The translations under genes were made by a program, and so were the position numbers. Of a DNA stretch of 64,000 nt, positions 8,112-17,642 are shown piece after piece. Within the stretch, counting starts at the first letter, position 1, and the number at the start of each line of letters is the position of its first letter. The stretch is from assembly GCF_039523235.1 (NCBI RefSeq), contig NZ_BAAAEX010000010.1, one strand, 5' to 3'. The stretch comes from Castellaniella ginsengisoli (GTDB lineage: Bacteria > Pseudomonadota > Gammaproteobacteria > Burkholderiales > Burkholderiaceae_B). The notes beneath the pieces are model-generated. The model was not told the origin of the DNA and did no database searches. It was given only the letters and a program-made list of their open reading frames with translations.

Positions 8112-8735
8112 TCAGGGCACGGCCTGGGGCGAGATCCAGTTTTCGATGTGGACGGCGGCCTCGTCCAGGCCGATGCGGTGGGTGGCGGAAAAGGGCAGCG
8201 CGGTCAGCGTGCCGATGTCGGCCAGTTCTTTGCGCACGCGGGCGGCGGCCTGGATGCGCTGGCCGTAGGGCAGTTTATCGGCCTTGGTCAGCAGGGCCAG
8301 GGTCGGTAGCCCGCGCAGCGCGATCCAGCGGGCCAGGCGCCGGTCCAGGTCGGTGACGCCCCGGCGGATGTCGATCAGCAGCACGACGCCCGCCAGGCTG
8401 GCGCGTTCGTGCAGGTAGCCGCCCAGAACCTCGGCCCATTCGTCGCGCGAGGAACGGTCCACGGCGGCGTAGCCGTAGCCGGGCAGGTCCACCAGGAAGC
8501 CGAGCCAGGCGTCCGGCGTGATCGGATCGGGGATGCCGAACAGGTTGATCAGGCGGGTGCGGCCGGGCGTCTTGCTGGAAAAGGCCAGGCGGCGCTGATT
8601 GGCCAGGACGTTGATGGCGGAAGATTTTCCCGAGTTGGAGCGGCCGACGAAGCAGACTTCGGCGGTGGTCGGGGCGGGCAACTGATCCAGCCGGGCGGCG
8701 GACACCGTGAACTGGGCGCGATGGAGAAGAGACAC
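8112..8735 (-). CDS. engB: Ribosome biogenesis GTPase EngB (YsxC/YihA)
   Basis: This 207-residue GTPase takes part in 50S subunit assembly. The G motifs are intact: G1 GRSNSGKSS, G3 DLPGYGYA, and G4 TKADK. Length and start (MSLLHRAQFTVSAARLDQLP) match betaproteobacterial EngB proteins. It is divergent from cytochrome c4 and followed by hemB. Confidence 0.96.
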   Translation of the reverse strand: MSLLHRAQFTVSAARLDQLPAPTTAEVCFVGRSNSGKSSAINVLANQRRLAFSSKTPGRTRLINLFGIPDPITPDAWLGFLVDLPGYGYAAVDRSSRDEWAEVLGGYLHERASLAGVVLLIDIRRGVTDLDRRLARWIALRGLPTLALLTKADKLPYGQRIQAAARVRKELADIGTLTALPFSATHRIGLDEAAVHIENWISPQAVP

Positions 8736-8774
8736 GGAGGCGGGCTCGACAAGAAGGGCGGGTGAAGCCTATTG

Positions 8775-8780
8775 TATAAT
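8775..8780 (+). promoter_or_regulatory. Perfect TATAAT in the engB-cytochrome c4 gap
   Basis: TATAAT at 8775-8780 (context TTGTATAATTTC) lies in an AT-rich island of a divergent gap and could serve the cytochrome c4 gene. No good -35 is visible at the right distance. The reverse strand also offers a TATACAAT for engB. Confidence 0.35.
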
Positions 8781-8887
8781 TTCAGATTGAATGTTGCGCC
8801 GCGCATCGCGTGTCCCGGGCGGATCCGGTGTCGGCCTTGTCAGGCGCCGGTCCCCGGCGTCGCGAACGAATCACCACCGAGGATCTC

Positions 8888-9577
8888 ATGAAGCGTGCGC
8901 TTTCCAGTGTGTTCATGGCCGGCAGCCTGATTCTCGCCGGCGCTCTGCCCGGCCTCGCCCATGCCGAAGACGCCCCGAAACCCGATGCCAAGGCCGGCGA
9001 GCAACTGTTCGTCAACGGCGATCCCGCGCGCGGCGTGCTGGCCTGTGTCACCTGTCATGGCGAAGGCGGCAACAGCACCATTCCCATGAATCCCAATCTG
9101 GCCGCGATGCCCCACGAATACATCGCCAAGCAGTTGCGCGACTTCGCGCCGCAGGGCGACAAGCCCGCCGTGCGCACGGGCGCCGAGGGTGCGCCTTCGA
9201 TCATGACGGCCATCGCCGCGGCCCTGACCCCCGAGGACATCCAGAACGTGGCGCTGTACCTGTCGCATCAGAAGATGGATTGGGACAAGGCCGCCACGGC
9301 CACGAACGAAGACACCACGGAGCGCGGCCAGACCATCTGGCGCGCCGGCATCGCCGATCGCAAGGTCCCGGCCTGTGCCGCGTGCCACTCGGCGAACGGC
9401 GCCGGCCTGCCGGCCGAATTCCCGCGGCTGGCCGGTCAGCATCCCGAATACCTGCTGGAACAGCTCAAGCTTTTCCGCTCGGGTGACCGGGTCAACGCGA
9501 TCATGTTCGACATCGCCGACCGCATGAACGACAAGGATCTGGCCGCCGTCGCCGATTACGCCGCCGGCTTGCGCTAG
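8888..9577 (+). CDS. Cytochrome c4 (diheme)
   Basis: This 229-residue periplasmic protein has a signal peptide (residues 1-24, cleavage likely after AHA) and two heme motifs, CVTCH and CAACH, each followed by a methionine-containing segment. This is the duplicated two-domain c4 layout. It probably carries electrons from the bc1 complex to terminal oxidases. The start at 8888 has a GAGGA ribosome-binding site; a longer frame upstream lacks a signal peptide start. It sits immediately upstream of the cytochrome c maturation genes resB-ccsB. Confidence 0.92.
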   Translation: MKRALSSVFMAGSLILAGALPGLAHAEDAPKPDAKAGEQLFVNGDPARGVLACVTCHGEGGNSTIPMNPNLAAMPHEYIAKQLRDFAPQGDKPAVRTGAEGAPSIMTAIAAALTPEDIQNVALYLSHQKMDWDKAATATNEDTTERGQTIWRAGIADRKVPACAACHSANGAGLPAEFPRLAGQHPEYLLEQLKLFRSGDRVNAIMFDIADRMNDKDLAAVADYAAGLR

Positions 9578-9692
9578 GCGGATTTCCCGGTTGCGCGCAG
9601 GGTCTTGAGGGGGGCCTGGCGCCGGCCGGTGTATCGTTAAAACATAAAGTATTTGAACCGAGGGGGCGCGCACAAGCGAACCCTCATTTTTT

Positions 9693-11759
9693 ATGAGCCG
9701 GGCTGCCGTGGCGTCTCTTTCCCGTTCCCGCGCTTTGGGCGCTGATCTCATCGAACTCCTGGGTTCGATGCGCTTTGCAATCAGCCTGCTGGTGTTCATC
9801 TGCGTGGCCAGCCTGATCGGCACCGTACTGCCCCAGAACCAGGGCGCCAACACCTACGTCGATCAGTTCGGGCCCTTCTGGTTCGCGGTCTTCGACCAGT
9901 TCTCCATCTGGCACGTCTACAACAGCGCGTGGTTCCTGCTCATCATGGCGTTCCTGGTGGTGTCGACCACGCTGTGCGTGCTGCGCAATGCGCCGAAGAT
10001 GCTGCGCGACATGCGTTCGTTCCGGGAATACGTGCGCGGCTCCAGCCTCAAGGCCTTCCATCATCGGGTCGAACTGAGCAGCGGCCGCACGCCGGACCAG
10101 GCCTGCGCCGAGGTGGGCGCGCTGCTGCAGGCGCAGGGCTTTCGCTACCGCGTGCGCGAAGACGGCGAGAGCCGCATGGTGGCGGCCAAGAAAGGCGCGG
10201 CCAATCGCCTGGGATACATCTTCGCGCACGTGGCCATCGTCGTGATCTGCCTGGGCGGCCTGCTCGACAGCGAACTGCCGGTCCGGGTGCAGACCTGGTT
10301 GTTCGACAAGCAGCCCGTGACCGGCAACATGCTGATTTCCGATGTGCCTGAATCCGGCCGCCTGTCCGCGCGCAATCCCAGCTTCCGCGCCAACATGCTG
10401 ATCCCCGACGGCAAGCAGAGCAGCATGGGCATCGTGGCGGCGGACCAGGGCGTGCTGCTGCAGCCCCTGCCGTTCACGCTGAAGCTCAATAAGTTTCACA
10501 TCGACTATTACGACACCGGCATGCCCAGCGATTTCCGCAGCGACGTGACGGTGACCGATCTGGCGACCGGCGAGTCGTTCGACCAGACGATCCAGGTCAA
10601 CGAACCGCTGCGCTATCGCGGCGTGACGGTCTACCAGTCCAGCTTCGACGACGGCGGCAGCAGCCTGCAACTGAAAGCCTGGCCGCTGCGGGGCCCCGCC
10701 GCGCAGCCCGTGGACATCTCCGGCACGGTCGGGCGCGAGGCCCGGCTGCCCGACGCGCTGGGCGGGCTGACGGTGGACTATACCGGCCTGCGCGTGATCA
10801 ACGTCGAAAACATGGGCGACGGACAGGATCCCCAGCCGTCCGACGTGGTCGCGCACGTGGCCGCCGTGACCGGCAGCGCGGCCCGGCAGCGCAACGACGA
10901 TCTGCGCAACGTCGGCCCGAGCGTGCAGTACCGGCTGATCGGCGCCGACGGCCAGGCGCACGAGTTCAACCAGTATCTGCTGCCGGTGATGCTCGACGGC
11001 TTGCCGACATTCCTGCTTGGGGTGCGCGATACGGCCTCGCAGCCGTACCGTTATCTGCGCATCCCCGCCGACGGGCAGGGGTCGATGGCGGAATTCATGC
11101 GGTTGCGCGCCGCCCTGGACGACGCCGGCCTGCGCGAGCAGGCCGCGCAGCGCTTTGCCGACCGCAATGCGCCCGCCGGCGAGCAGCGCGATCTGATGTT
11201 CCAGGCCGCGCGCGGGGCGCTGCGCACCTTTGCGCGCGATGGGTTCAACGGCATCATCGACGCCGCGCCCGCCGAGCAGCGGGAAAAGATCCTGAACTTC
11301 GCCGTGCCCATGATCCAGCTCAGCCTGACCGAGCTGCGCGATCTGGTGCGCTCCAGGCAGGGCGAGCCTGCGCTCGACCTCCAGGGGCCCGAGGCGGAAC
11401 GCGCGCGCCAGTGGATGCGCCAGGCCGTGCTGGCGCTGGCGTCGCTGCCGGACTATCCTGCTTCTGTCGCCCTGCAACTGACCGGCTTCGAGCACGTCCA
11501 GGCGAGTGTCTTCCAGGTGGCCCGCAGCCCGGGCAAGGCCGTCGTCTATTTCGGCTGCCTGCTGTTGGTGCTGGGGGTGTTCTCGATGTTCTACATCCGG
11601 GAGCGCCGCGTCTGGGTGTGGATCCGGCCGCAGGATGGGGGCAGCGCCTGGCTGGCCGCCATGACCACCCAGCGGCGCACCCTGGATTTCAACCACGAAT
11701 TCGAGCGGCTGCGGGATGCCCTGCGCCGCCTCTCCGGAGGACCCGATCATGACGCCTGA
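9693..11759 (+). CDS. resB: Cytochrome c biogenesis protein ResB (system II)
   Basis: This 688-residue membrane protein is one half of the system II heme-attachment complex. Three N-terminal membrane helices (SMRFAISLLVFICVASLIGT, WFLLIMAFLVVS and the YIFAHVAIVVICLGGLL segment) precede a large periplasmic domain (about residues 210-600). A last helix (VVYFGCLLLVLGVFSMFYI) and a basic tail follow. No clear ribosome-binding site precedes the ATG. The final 11 nt overlap ccsB, so translation is probably coupled. Confidence 0.95.
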   Translation: MSRAAVASLSRSRALGADLIELLGSMRFAISLLVFICVASLIGTVLPQNQGANTYVDQFGPFWFAVFDQFSIWHVYNSAWFLLIMAFLVVSTTLCVLRNAPKMLRDMRSFREYVRGSSLKAFHHRVELSSGRTPDQACAEVGALLQAQGFRYRVREDGESRMVAAKKGAANRLGYIFAHVAIVVICLGGLLDSELPVRVQTWLFDKQPVTGNMLISDVPESGRLSARNPSFRANMLIPDGKQSSMGIVAADQGVLLQPLPFTLKLNKFHIDYYDTGMPSDFRSDVTVTDLATGESFDQTIQVNEPLRYRGVTVYQSSFDDGGSSLQLKAWPLRGPAAQPVDISGTVGREARLPDALGGLTVDYTGLRVINVENMGDGQDPQPSDVVAHVAAVTGSAARQRNDDLRNVGPSVQYRLIGADGQAHEFNQYLLPVMLDGLPTFLLGVRDTASQPYRYLRIPADGQGSMAEFMRLRAALDDAGLREQAAQRFADRNAPAGEQRDLMFQAARGALRTFARDGFNGIIDAAPAEQREKILNFAVPMIQLSLTELRDLVRSRQGEPALDLQGPEAERARQWMRQAVLALASLPDYPASVALQLTGFEHVQASVFQVARSPGKAVVYFGCLLLVLGVFSMFYIRERRVWVWIRPQDGGSAWLAAMTTQRRTLDFNHEFERLRDALRRLSGGPDHDA

Positions 11760-13101
11760 TTCCGTTGCCGCTGCCGCCTGGCTCCAGAACATGAATGCCA
11801 GCGGCGATCACCGGGGCCGCCGGGGCCGGCCCGACTGGACCGATTTCGGTTTCTTCCTGCTGCTCGCGGTGGGCGCGGGCCATGTGCTGAGCGAATACGG
11901 CACATTCATGGATTACTACGAAAAACTGATCCTGATCGGCGCGGTCGGCCTGTTCAGTTGGATGGGCTGGCTGTGGCGGCCCTTGCGCACCCTGATGCTG
12001 GCCAGCGGCCTGACGGCGCTGCTGGCGATCTGGCTCTACAGCCCCACGGGCGTTCTGCTGCAGGGCGACCTCTCGCTGGCCGAAGACCGCTTCCTGCTGA
12101 AATACCTGATTTCCTCGCAGTCGGCCATTTTGTGGATGTGCGCCCTGTTCGTTCTGGCGACGGTCTGCTACTGGGCGGGGTTCGCCAGCCGCACGGCTGC
12201 CTGGCTGGGCACCATCCTGACCTGGGCGGCGGTCTACGCCGGCGTCACGGGACTGCTGGTGCGCTGGCGCGAAGGCCATCTGCTGGGGCCCGACATCGGC
12301 CATATCCCCGTCAGCAATCTGTACGAAGTCTTTGTCCTGCTGTCCCTGGTCACCGCCCTGTTCTACCTGTACTACGAGCGCCGCTACGCCACGCGCGCCC
12401 TGGGGGGCTTCGTGCTGCTGGTCATCAGTTCCCTGGTGGTGTTCCTGTTGTGGTATTCCTTCACCCGGGACGCCTACCAGATCCAGCCCCTGGTCCCCGC
12501 CTTGAAGAGCTGGTGGATGAAGCTGCACGTGCCGGCCAACTTCATCGGCTACGGCACCTTCAGCCTGGCCGCCATGGTGGGCTTCGCCTACCTGGTCAAG
12601 TCGCACGGCGAGACCCGCACCTGGAAGCCGTTGGTGCCGGTGTTCATCCTGGGCGCAGTCCTGTGCGCCGAGCCGCTGATCTTCGGCTCGCGCGAGTTGT
12701 CGGCCACCTGGATGCTGTATTTCGGCATCGGCGCATTGATCGTGGGCACGATCCTGGCGTTCCGCGCGCCGATCGCCCGCAAATTGCCCGCCCTGGAAAT
12801 TCTCGACGACATCATGTATCGGGCCATTGCGGTGGGCTTCGCTTTCTTCACCGTGGCCACGATCCTGGGGGCGCTGTGGGCGGCCGATGCCTGGGGCACC
12901 TACTGGCAATGGGATCCCAAGGAAACCTGGGCGCTGATCGTCTGGCTGAATTACGCCGCCTGGCTGCACATGCGCCTGATGAAAGGGCTGCGCGGCGCCA
13001 TGGCTGCCTATTGGGCGCTGTCGGGCCTGCTGGTGACCAGCTTCGCCTTCCTGGGGGTCAATATGTTCCTGTCGGGCCTGCACTCGTACGGCGAGCTGTA
13101 A
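11749..13101 (+). CDS. ccsB: Cytochrome c biogenesis protein CcsB/CcsA (heme-handling, system II)
   Basis: This 450-residue polytopic membrane protein carries the tryptophan-rich WWD motif near its C-terminus (WGTYWQWDPKETWALIVWL) with flanking histidines. It is the partner of ResB for moving heme across the membrane and ligating it to apocytochromes c. The start at 11749 (MTPDSVAAAAW) has an AGGA ribosome-binding site inside resB and overlaps the resB stop by 11 nt. The bc1, c4 and oxidase cytochromes in this window are plausible clients. Confidence 0.94.
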   Translation: MTPDSVAAAAWLQNMNASGDHRGRRGRPDWTDFGFFLLLAVGAGHVLSEYGTFMDYYEKLILIGAVGLFSWMGWLWRPLRTLMLASGLTALLAIWLYSPTGVLLQGDLSLAEDRFLLKYLISSQSAILWMCALFVLATVCYWAGFASRTAAWLGTILTWAAVYAGVTGLLVRWREGHLLGPDIGHIPVSNLYEVFVLLSLVTALFYLYYERRYATRALGGFVLLVISSLVVFLLWYSFTRDAYQIQPLVPALKSWWMKLHVPANFIGYGTFSLAAMVGFAYLVKSHGETRTWKPLVPVFILGAVLCAEPLIFGSRELSATWMLYFGIGALIVGTILAFRAPIARKLPALEILDDIMYRAIAVGFAFFTVATILGALWAADAWGTYWQWDPKETWALIVWLNYAAWLHMRLMKGLRGAMAAYWALSGLLVTSFAFLGVNMFLSGLHSYGEL

Positions 13102-13146
13102 TTCCGCCAGGCGAACCGGGCCGGGCAGGCGTGCCGCCGCCCGGCT

Positions 13147-13171
13147 TGCGCCCGCAGCGGGCGCGGGCGCA
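13147..13171. terminator. Terminator-like hairpin between convergent ccsB and the GGDEF-EAL gene
   Basis: A perfect 9-bp stem TGCGCCCGC/GCGGGCGCA with a 7-nt loop lies 2 nt beyond the stop of the GGDEF-EAL gene. It is followed on the plus strand by ATTCT. Confidence 0.5.
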
Positions 13172-13173
13172 TT

Positions 13174-16086
13174 CTACGACAGGCGCCGTCCGCTGATTTC
13201 TTCGATATAGGCGCGGGCGGCCGGGTCTCCGACCAGCGGCAGGATGTTGTCGCAGGCCAGGATGTCCATCGGCGGACGTGATCCCGAAATCACATAGCCC
13301 TGGACGTAATCCACGCCCATGTCGGTGAGCGCGCGCAAGGTGGCGACGTCCTCGACCCATTCGGCGATGCACTCCATGCCCAGGTTATGGGCCAGATCCA
13401 CGATGCTGTTGACGATCGCGATGTTGGCTTCGCTGGCCAGCATGTCGCGGATCAGGGTGCCGTCGATCTTGATCATGTCGGCCGGCAATTCCTTGAGGTA
13501 CGAGAACGAGGTATAGCCGGCGCCGAAATCGTCCAGGGCCACGCGCGCGCCCATGCGCTGCAGGCGCCGCATGAACTGGCGGGTGCGCTCCAGGTCCTGC
13601 AGGGCCACGCCTTCGGTGATTTCCACGCACAGGCGCCGGGTGAACTGCGGCTGCTGGTTGAGAATGCCGAACAGGACGTTGATGAAGCGATCATCGTTCA
13701 GCGAGACGCCGCTGAGGTTGACGTTGACCTGGCGGGTCTGGCCGAGCTTCAGGTGGTGCTTGGCCATCCACTCGAGCAAGGTGGTGAAGACCCATTTGTC
13801 GATGGCGGTGACCATGCCGCTGTCTTCCGCCGCCTGGATGATCTTGCCGGTCTGGAGCGGACGCGCGCCGGTCGTGCGCACGCGCAGCAAGGCCTCGAAA
13901 TTGAGGGTCTGCAGCGGGTGGCGCAGCGACATGATGGGCTGCATCTCCAGGTAGATGTCTTCTGAGGTGCCGGTGCTCTCGAGCTGCTCGAACAGGTGCA
14001 TCTCGTCGATGTGGTCGAACAGCTCGCGGGCGTTTTCCTCGTACAGGACGACGTCCTGGTGCTGCTTGCGGGCATCGCGGCAGGCGCGGCTGGCGGCGGC
14101 GATGGCGTCCTTGGGGCTCATGGTGCGGTCGATGTCGATCAGCCCCATGGCGCTCTTGAGCTGGAAGGCCCGCTCTCCGACATACAGGGCCGAGCTGTTC
14201 AGGCTTTCGATCATGTCCTGCGCCACGCGGCGGACTTCGCTGGCCCGCTTGCCCGGGAACAGGATGAGGAATTCGTCGTTGCCGATGCGGCCCAGATGCT
14301 GGTCTTCCGTGATGGAGTATTTCAGCCGTTCGCAGACCATCTGCAGCAGCGTGTCGCCCGTGGAGTGGCCGAACAGGTCGTTGACGCGCTTGAGGTGGTC
14401 CAGATCCAGGAAGGCGAGCGCGCAGGGCGTCTTGGTCTGCTGCAGGTCTTCGATGGCCGTCTGCATGGTTTTCTCGATCCCGCGCCGGTTGAGCGTATCG
14501 GTCAAGGGGTCGTTGTCGGCCATCAGGCGCAGTTTGCGGATGGTTTCGGTCCGGGCGCTGATGTCTTGCAGCGAACCTTCGACGCGGCTGCCGACCAGCG
14601 TGGCGCGCAGCAAGAAGCTGCGGGGCGTCTCGTCGGGCGAGGCCTGGATGCGCTGGATCTCGGTGTCGCGGCCCTGTTCCGTGGCCACGGAGATGGCCAG
14701 CCAGTCGACCTTGGGAAAGAAGTCGTTCCAGGCAAGCGCGTGCAGGTCCGCCTGCCGGCCGATATCCAGGATGTCGCGCGCGTTGGGGCTCAGGTGCTCG
14801 AAATGCCGCGTGGCCCCCAGCGTGAACAGGCCCAGCGGCGTGAGCGTGTCATGCGCGATCAGGTCGTTGCGTTGGCGCAGGCGCAGTTGGCGGTCTTCGC
14901 GCATCCGGTCGGCCGCCGCCAGGGCAATCAGCAGATTGCACAGCAGCAGCGCGCCCGCGCCCGGGAAGGGGGAGATCAAGGACGTGCGCCCCAGGCCCGC
15001 CAGGATCAGGCCGGTCAACAGGATCGCCAGGGCCAGGCAGACGCCGATCGTATGCCAGAGCTGGGAGCGCGTATTGAACCGGAACAGGCCATAGGTCAGG
15101 GTGACCGTGACCAGGGCCGTTGCCAGCCAGGCGGTCAGGAAGGTGATGAACTGGACCCAATCGGCGGGCAGCGCCAGCAGCGCCAGGAACAGGACGATTG
15201 CACTGATGCGGCCGACCCGGCGCAGGCGGCGCGTGATGGCGGCATCCAGGCTGGGCTGGAACAGCATGGTGAAGAGCTGGACCGTCAGAATGTAATGAAG
15301 CAGGATGGTCAGCTTGCGGACCCAGGCCAAGGAGTCGGGCGGGATGATGGCGCCCAGGAACTGGTGGTCCCACCCCAGCGCCCAGGCGCCCAGGCGCATG
15401 CTGCAGAGGATCCAGCAGGCCAGCACCAGATAGGGCGGCTCGCGCATGGTCAGGGCGATGATGGCCAGGAAGGCGGCCAGGGCCAGCAGGCCGCCTTCGA
15501 GCAGGCCGATGGCCTGGGCGGTGTGCGCGGTGGCGCCGGCCAGCGCAGGGCGCGGCCATTGCTCGATGGACAGCCGGGCCGGTATGGCCAGATCCAGCCG
15601 GCACAGAACCTGATCGGCCGCCGGGGGATGCGGCAGGCGCATCTGCTGCCCGAGCAGGCCATTCTGAACCGAGAGCGCCGTCAGGGGCTCTCCGGCGGAG
15701 GCCAGCCAGCACGCGGGCGCCTGGGCCGTATGGACGGGGAGCAGCAGGGCGGATCGCTGGGTGGCGTCGGCGGAATGATCCGCCGGCAGATCGGCCAGCA
15801 GCCAGACCGGACCGGCCGGAACGGATTCCGCCAGCCGGGTGGGGCGGCTGCGTAATTGCGCCAGGGCCTGCTGCGTGGACAGTGCGGAGGCCGCCGGCAG
15901 GAAGCGGGCCGTCAGCGCCTGGCCGGAGGCGTCCGTGTAGCGTGGCTGCAGCAGCAGCGAGGCCGCCAGGGCCAGGGCGATCAGCAGGGGGATGCCGATG
16001 TACAGCAGGAACGACCAGATGCGCCCAGTGGCCGAGTGGGGAGTGGTGGGACTGGACGAGCGGGAAAAAAGCGTCTGGATCGCCAT
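13174..16086 (-). CDS. 7TM sensor with degenerate GGDEF and intact EAL domain
   Basis: This 970-residue protein is built as: membrane helix (25-47), periplasmic region (50-190), a seven-helix 7TMR-DISM-like block (190-395), a PAS-like linker (405-515), GGDEF (525-690) and EAL (705-955). The GGDEF signature is GNDEF at 602-606 and no RxxD I-site precedes it, so cyclase activity is doubtful. The EAL half keeps E731 (EALLR), N788, E822, D852-D853, K873 and Q929, so phosphodiesterase activity is likely; the AEGVE loop reads AEWVE. The usual purine-rich ribosome-binding site is absent; the ATG is preceded by the pyrimidine run CCTCCTCCTT. Confidence 0.87.
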   Translation of the reverse strand: MAIQTLFSRSSSPTTPHSATGRIWSFLLYIGIPLLIALALAASLLLQPRYTDASGQALTARFLPAASALSTQQALAQLRSRPTRLAESVPAGPVWLLADLPADHSADATQRSALLLPVHTAQAPACWLASAGEPLTALSVQNGLLGQQMRLPHPPAADQVLCRLDLAIPARLSIEQWPRPALAGATAHTAQAIGLLEGGLLALAAFLAIIALTMREPPYLVLACWILCSMRLGAWALGWDHQFLGAIIPPDSLAWVRKLTILLHYILTVQLFTMLFQPSLDAAITRRLRRVGRISAIVLFLALLALPADWVQFITFLTAWLATALVTVTLTYGLFRFNTRSQLWHTIGVCLALAILLTGLILAGLGRTSLISPFPGAGALLLCNLLIALAAADRMREDRQLRLRQRNDLIAHDTLTPLGLFTLGATRHFEHLSPNARDILDIGRQADLHALAWNDFFPKVDWLAISVATEQGRDTEIQRIQASPDETPRSFLLRATLVGSRVEGSLQDISARTETIRKLRLMADNDPLTDTLNRRGIEKTMQTAIEDLQQTKTPCALAFLDLDHLKRVNDLFGHSTGDTLLQMVCERLKYSITEDQHLGRIGNDEFLILFPGKRASEVRRVAQDMIESLNSSALYVGERAFQLKSAMGLIDIDRTMSPKDAIAAASRACRDARKQHQDVVLYEENARELFDHIDEMHLFEQLESTGTSEDIYLEMQPIMSLRHPLQTLNFEALLRVRTTGARPLQTGKIIQAAEDSGMVTAIDKWVFTTLLEWMAKHHLKLGQTRQVNVNLSGVSLNDDRFINVLFGILNQQPQFTRRLCVEITEGVALQDLERTRQFMRRLQRMGARVALDDFGAGYTSFSYLKELPADMIKIDGTLIRDMLASEANIAIVNSIVDLAHNLGMECIAEWVEDVATLRALTDMGVDYVQGYVISGSRPPMDILACDNILPLVGDPAARAYIEEISGRRLS

Positions 16087-16170
16087 GCAGCAAGGAGGAG
16101 GAACGACATTCCGGTGCGTCAGTGCCCAAACCGGGGCGATGGGTGATTGACGTCCCGGATGGGTCGAAGT

Positions 16171-17442
16171 TTAGGCCCGGTGGGGAATACGCTCCTGAGC
16201 ATACAGTTCCTGGAGGGTTTCGCGGGGGCGGATCAACCAGGAATTCTGCCCATCCACCAGGACTTCCGCCGCCCGGGGACGGGTATTGTATTGACTGGAC
16301 ATGGAAAAGGCGTAGGCGCCGGCGGACTGGATGGCCAGCAGGTCTCCTTGTTCCAGGGGCAGCGCGCGGCCGCGGGCCAGCCAGTCGCCGCTTTCGCAGA
16401 TCGGGCCGACGATGTCATAGGTTTCGATGGGCGTGCCGGTGCGCGGAGCGACCGGCACGACGCCATGCCAGGCCTCGTACAGGGCCGGGCGCATCAGATC
16501 GTTCATGGCCGCGTCCACAATGGCGAAATTGCGCGCTTCGGTCCGTTTGAGGTATTCGATCCGGGTCAGCAGCACGCCCGCATTGCCGACCAGTGACCGG
16601 CCCGGCTCCAGGATGAGCTGCAGGTGGCCCATTCCCCGGGCGGCGAGCGCGGCGAACACCGGGGTCAGCAGTTCCGCCGGATCGGGCGGGTTTTCGTCGG
16701 TGTAGCGGATGCCCAGGCCGCCGCCCAGATCCAGGTGCCGCAAGGCGATGCCGTCGGCCGCCAGGACGTCGATCAGGTCCAGCAGCTTGTCGAGCGCATC
16801 CAGGTAGGGGGCGATCTGGGTGATCTGGGAGCCGATGTGACAGTCCACGCCGACGATTTCCAGGCCGGGGTGCTGCAGCGCCTGGCGGTACAGTTCGGGC
16901 GCCTGGCGGATGTCGACGCCGAATTTGTTTTCTTTCAGGCCGGTGGAGATGTAGGGATGGGTGCGCGCGTCGACGTCGGGGTTGACGCGCAGGGACACCG
17001 GCGCGCGCACGCCGAGTTCGCGGGCGATGTCGGCCAGGCGCTCAAGCTCGGCGGCGGATTCGACGTTGAAGCATTTGATGCCCGCGGCGAGCGCCTTGCG
17101 GATTTCCCAGCCTTGCTTTCCCACGCCCGAGAACACGACGAGGCGGGGATCGGCGCCCGCCGCCAGGATGCGTTCGAGTTCGCCGCCCGACACGATGTCG
17201 AAGCCGGCGCCCAGTTGCTGGAATTCGTGCAGCACGGCCAGGTTGGAGTTGGCCTTGACCCCGTAGCAGATCAGCGCGTCGTGCCCGGCGATGGCCCGCG
17301 CGTAGCGGTGCCAGGCGTCGTGCAGCGCCGCGCGGGAATAAATGTACAGGGGGGTGCCGTAGCGGTCGGCGAGTTCGGGCAGCGGGATGTCTTCGGCATG
17401 CAGGATGCCGTCCCGGAGGGGAAACTGGGTGTCTGCGGTCAT
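16171..17442 (-). CDS. lysA: Diaminopimelate decarboxylase
   Basis: This 423-residue PLP enzyme makes L-lysine from meso-diaminopimelate. The PLP lysine is K63 in YGVKANSN, the HIGSQI segment and phosphate-binding glycines are present, and CESGDWLARGR is the family active-site cysteine motif. I choose the ATG at 17442; an in-frame TTG nine bases upstream overlaps the lptM stop. The two genes are therefore tightly linked (5-nt gap) and likely one transcript with ponA. Confidence 0.96.
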   Translation of the reverse strand: MTADTQFPLRDGILHAEDIPLPELADRYGTPLYIYSRAALHDAWHRYARAIAGHDALICYGVKANSNLAVLHEFQQLGAGFDIVSGGELERILAAGADPRLVVFSGVGKQGWEIRKALAAGIKCFNVESAAELERLADIARELGVRAPVSLRVNPDVDARTHPYISTGLKENKFGVDIRQAPELYRQALQHPGLEIVGVDCHIGSQITQIAPYLDALDKLLDLIDVLAADGIALRHLDLGGGLGIRYTDENPPDPAELLTPVFAALAARGMGHLQLILEPGRSLVGNAGVLLTRIEYLKRTEARNFAIVDAAMNDLMRPALYEAWHGVVPVAPRTGTPIETYDIVGPICESGDWLARGRALPLEQGDLLAIQSAGAYAFSMSSQYNTRPRAAEVLVDGQNSWLIRPRETLQELYAQERIPHRA

Positions 17443-17447
17443 GAAGA

Positions 17448-17642
17448 TCAAGGGCGCGGAGCGGAACGAGAGTCCGGCGCGGGCGCCGGCGCGAGGGTGG
17501 GCGGAGCCGCCAGCGCCGCGTCGGCCGGCGGCGGATCGGGCAGGCGCAGTTCGCCTTTCATGCCGCAGCCAGCCAGTGCGAGGGCCAGGCCGGCACCGGC
17601 CAGCAGGCGCGTGAAGGGCGGAAACGTGGAATGGGTCGTCAT
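17448..17642 (-). CDS. lptM: Small lipoprotein, LptM-like
   Basis: This 64-residue lipoprotein has a signal of about 24 residues ending in the lipobox LAGC, then GMKGELRLPDPP and a proline/alanine-rich tail. The CG-K-G-L-P pattern after the lipid-modified cysteine is typical of LptM (YifL), which helps mature the LptD translocon. Its ATG overlaps the ponA stop by one base (TGATG), indicating translational coupling. The gene is commonly beside lysA in proteobacteria; frataxin (cyaY), its frequent neighbour, is not seen here. Confidence 0.85.
   Translation of the reverse strand: MTTHSTFPPFTRLLAGAGLALALAGCGMKGELRLPDPPPADAALAAPPTLAPAPAPDSRSAPRP

Noticed and set aside
9684..11792. 702-codon frame antisense to resB
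   Set aside because: Antisense shadow with no recognisable domain.
13996..15855. 619-codon frame antisense to the GGDEF-EAL gene
   Set aside because: Shadow frame with glutamine/glycine/arginine-rich composition; the GGDEF-EAL motifs lie on the other strand.
17443..17451. TTG start for lysA at 17451
   Set aside because: ATG at 17442 is in frame, only 3 codons later, and more usual; the TTG overlaps the lptM stop.
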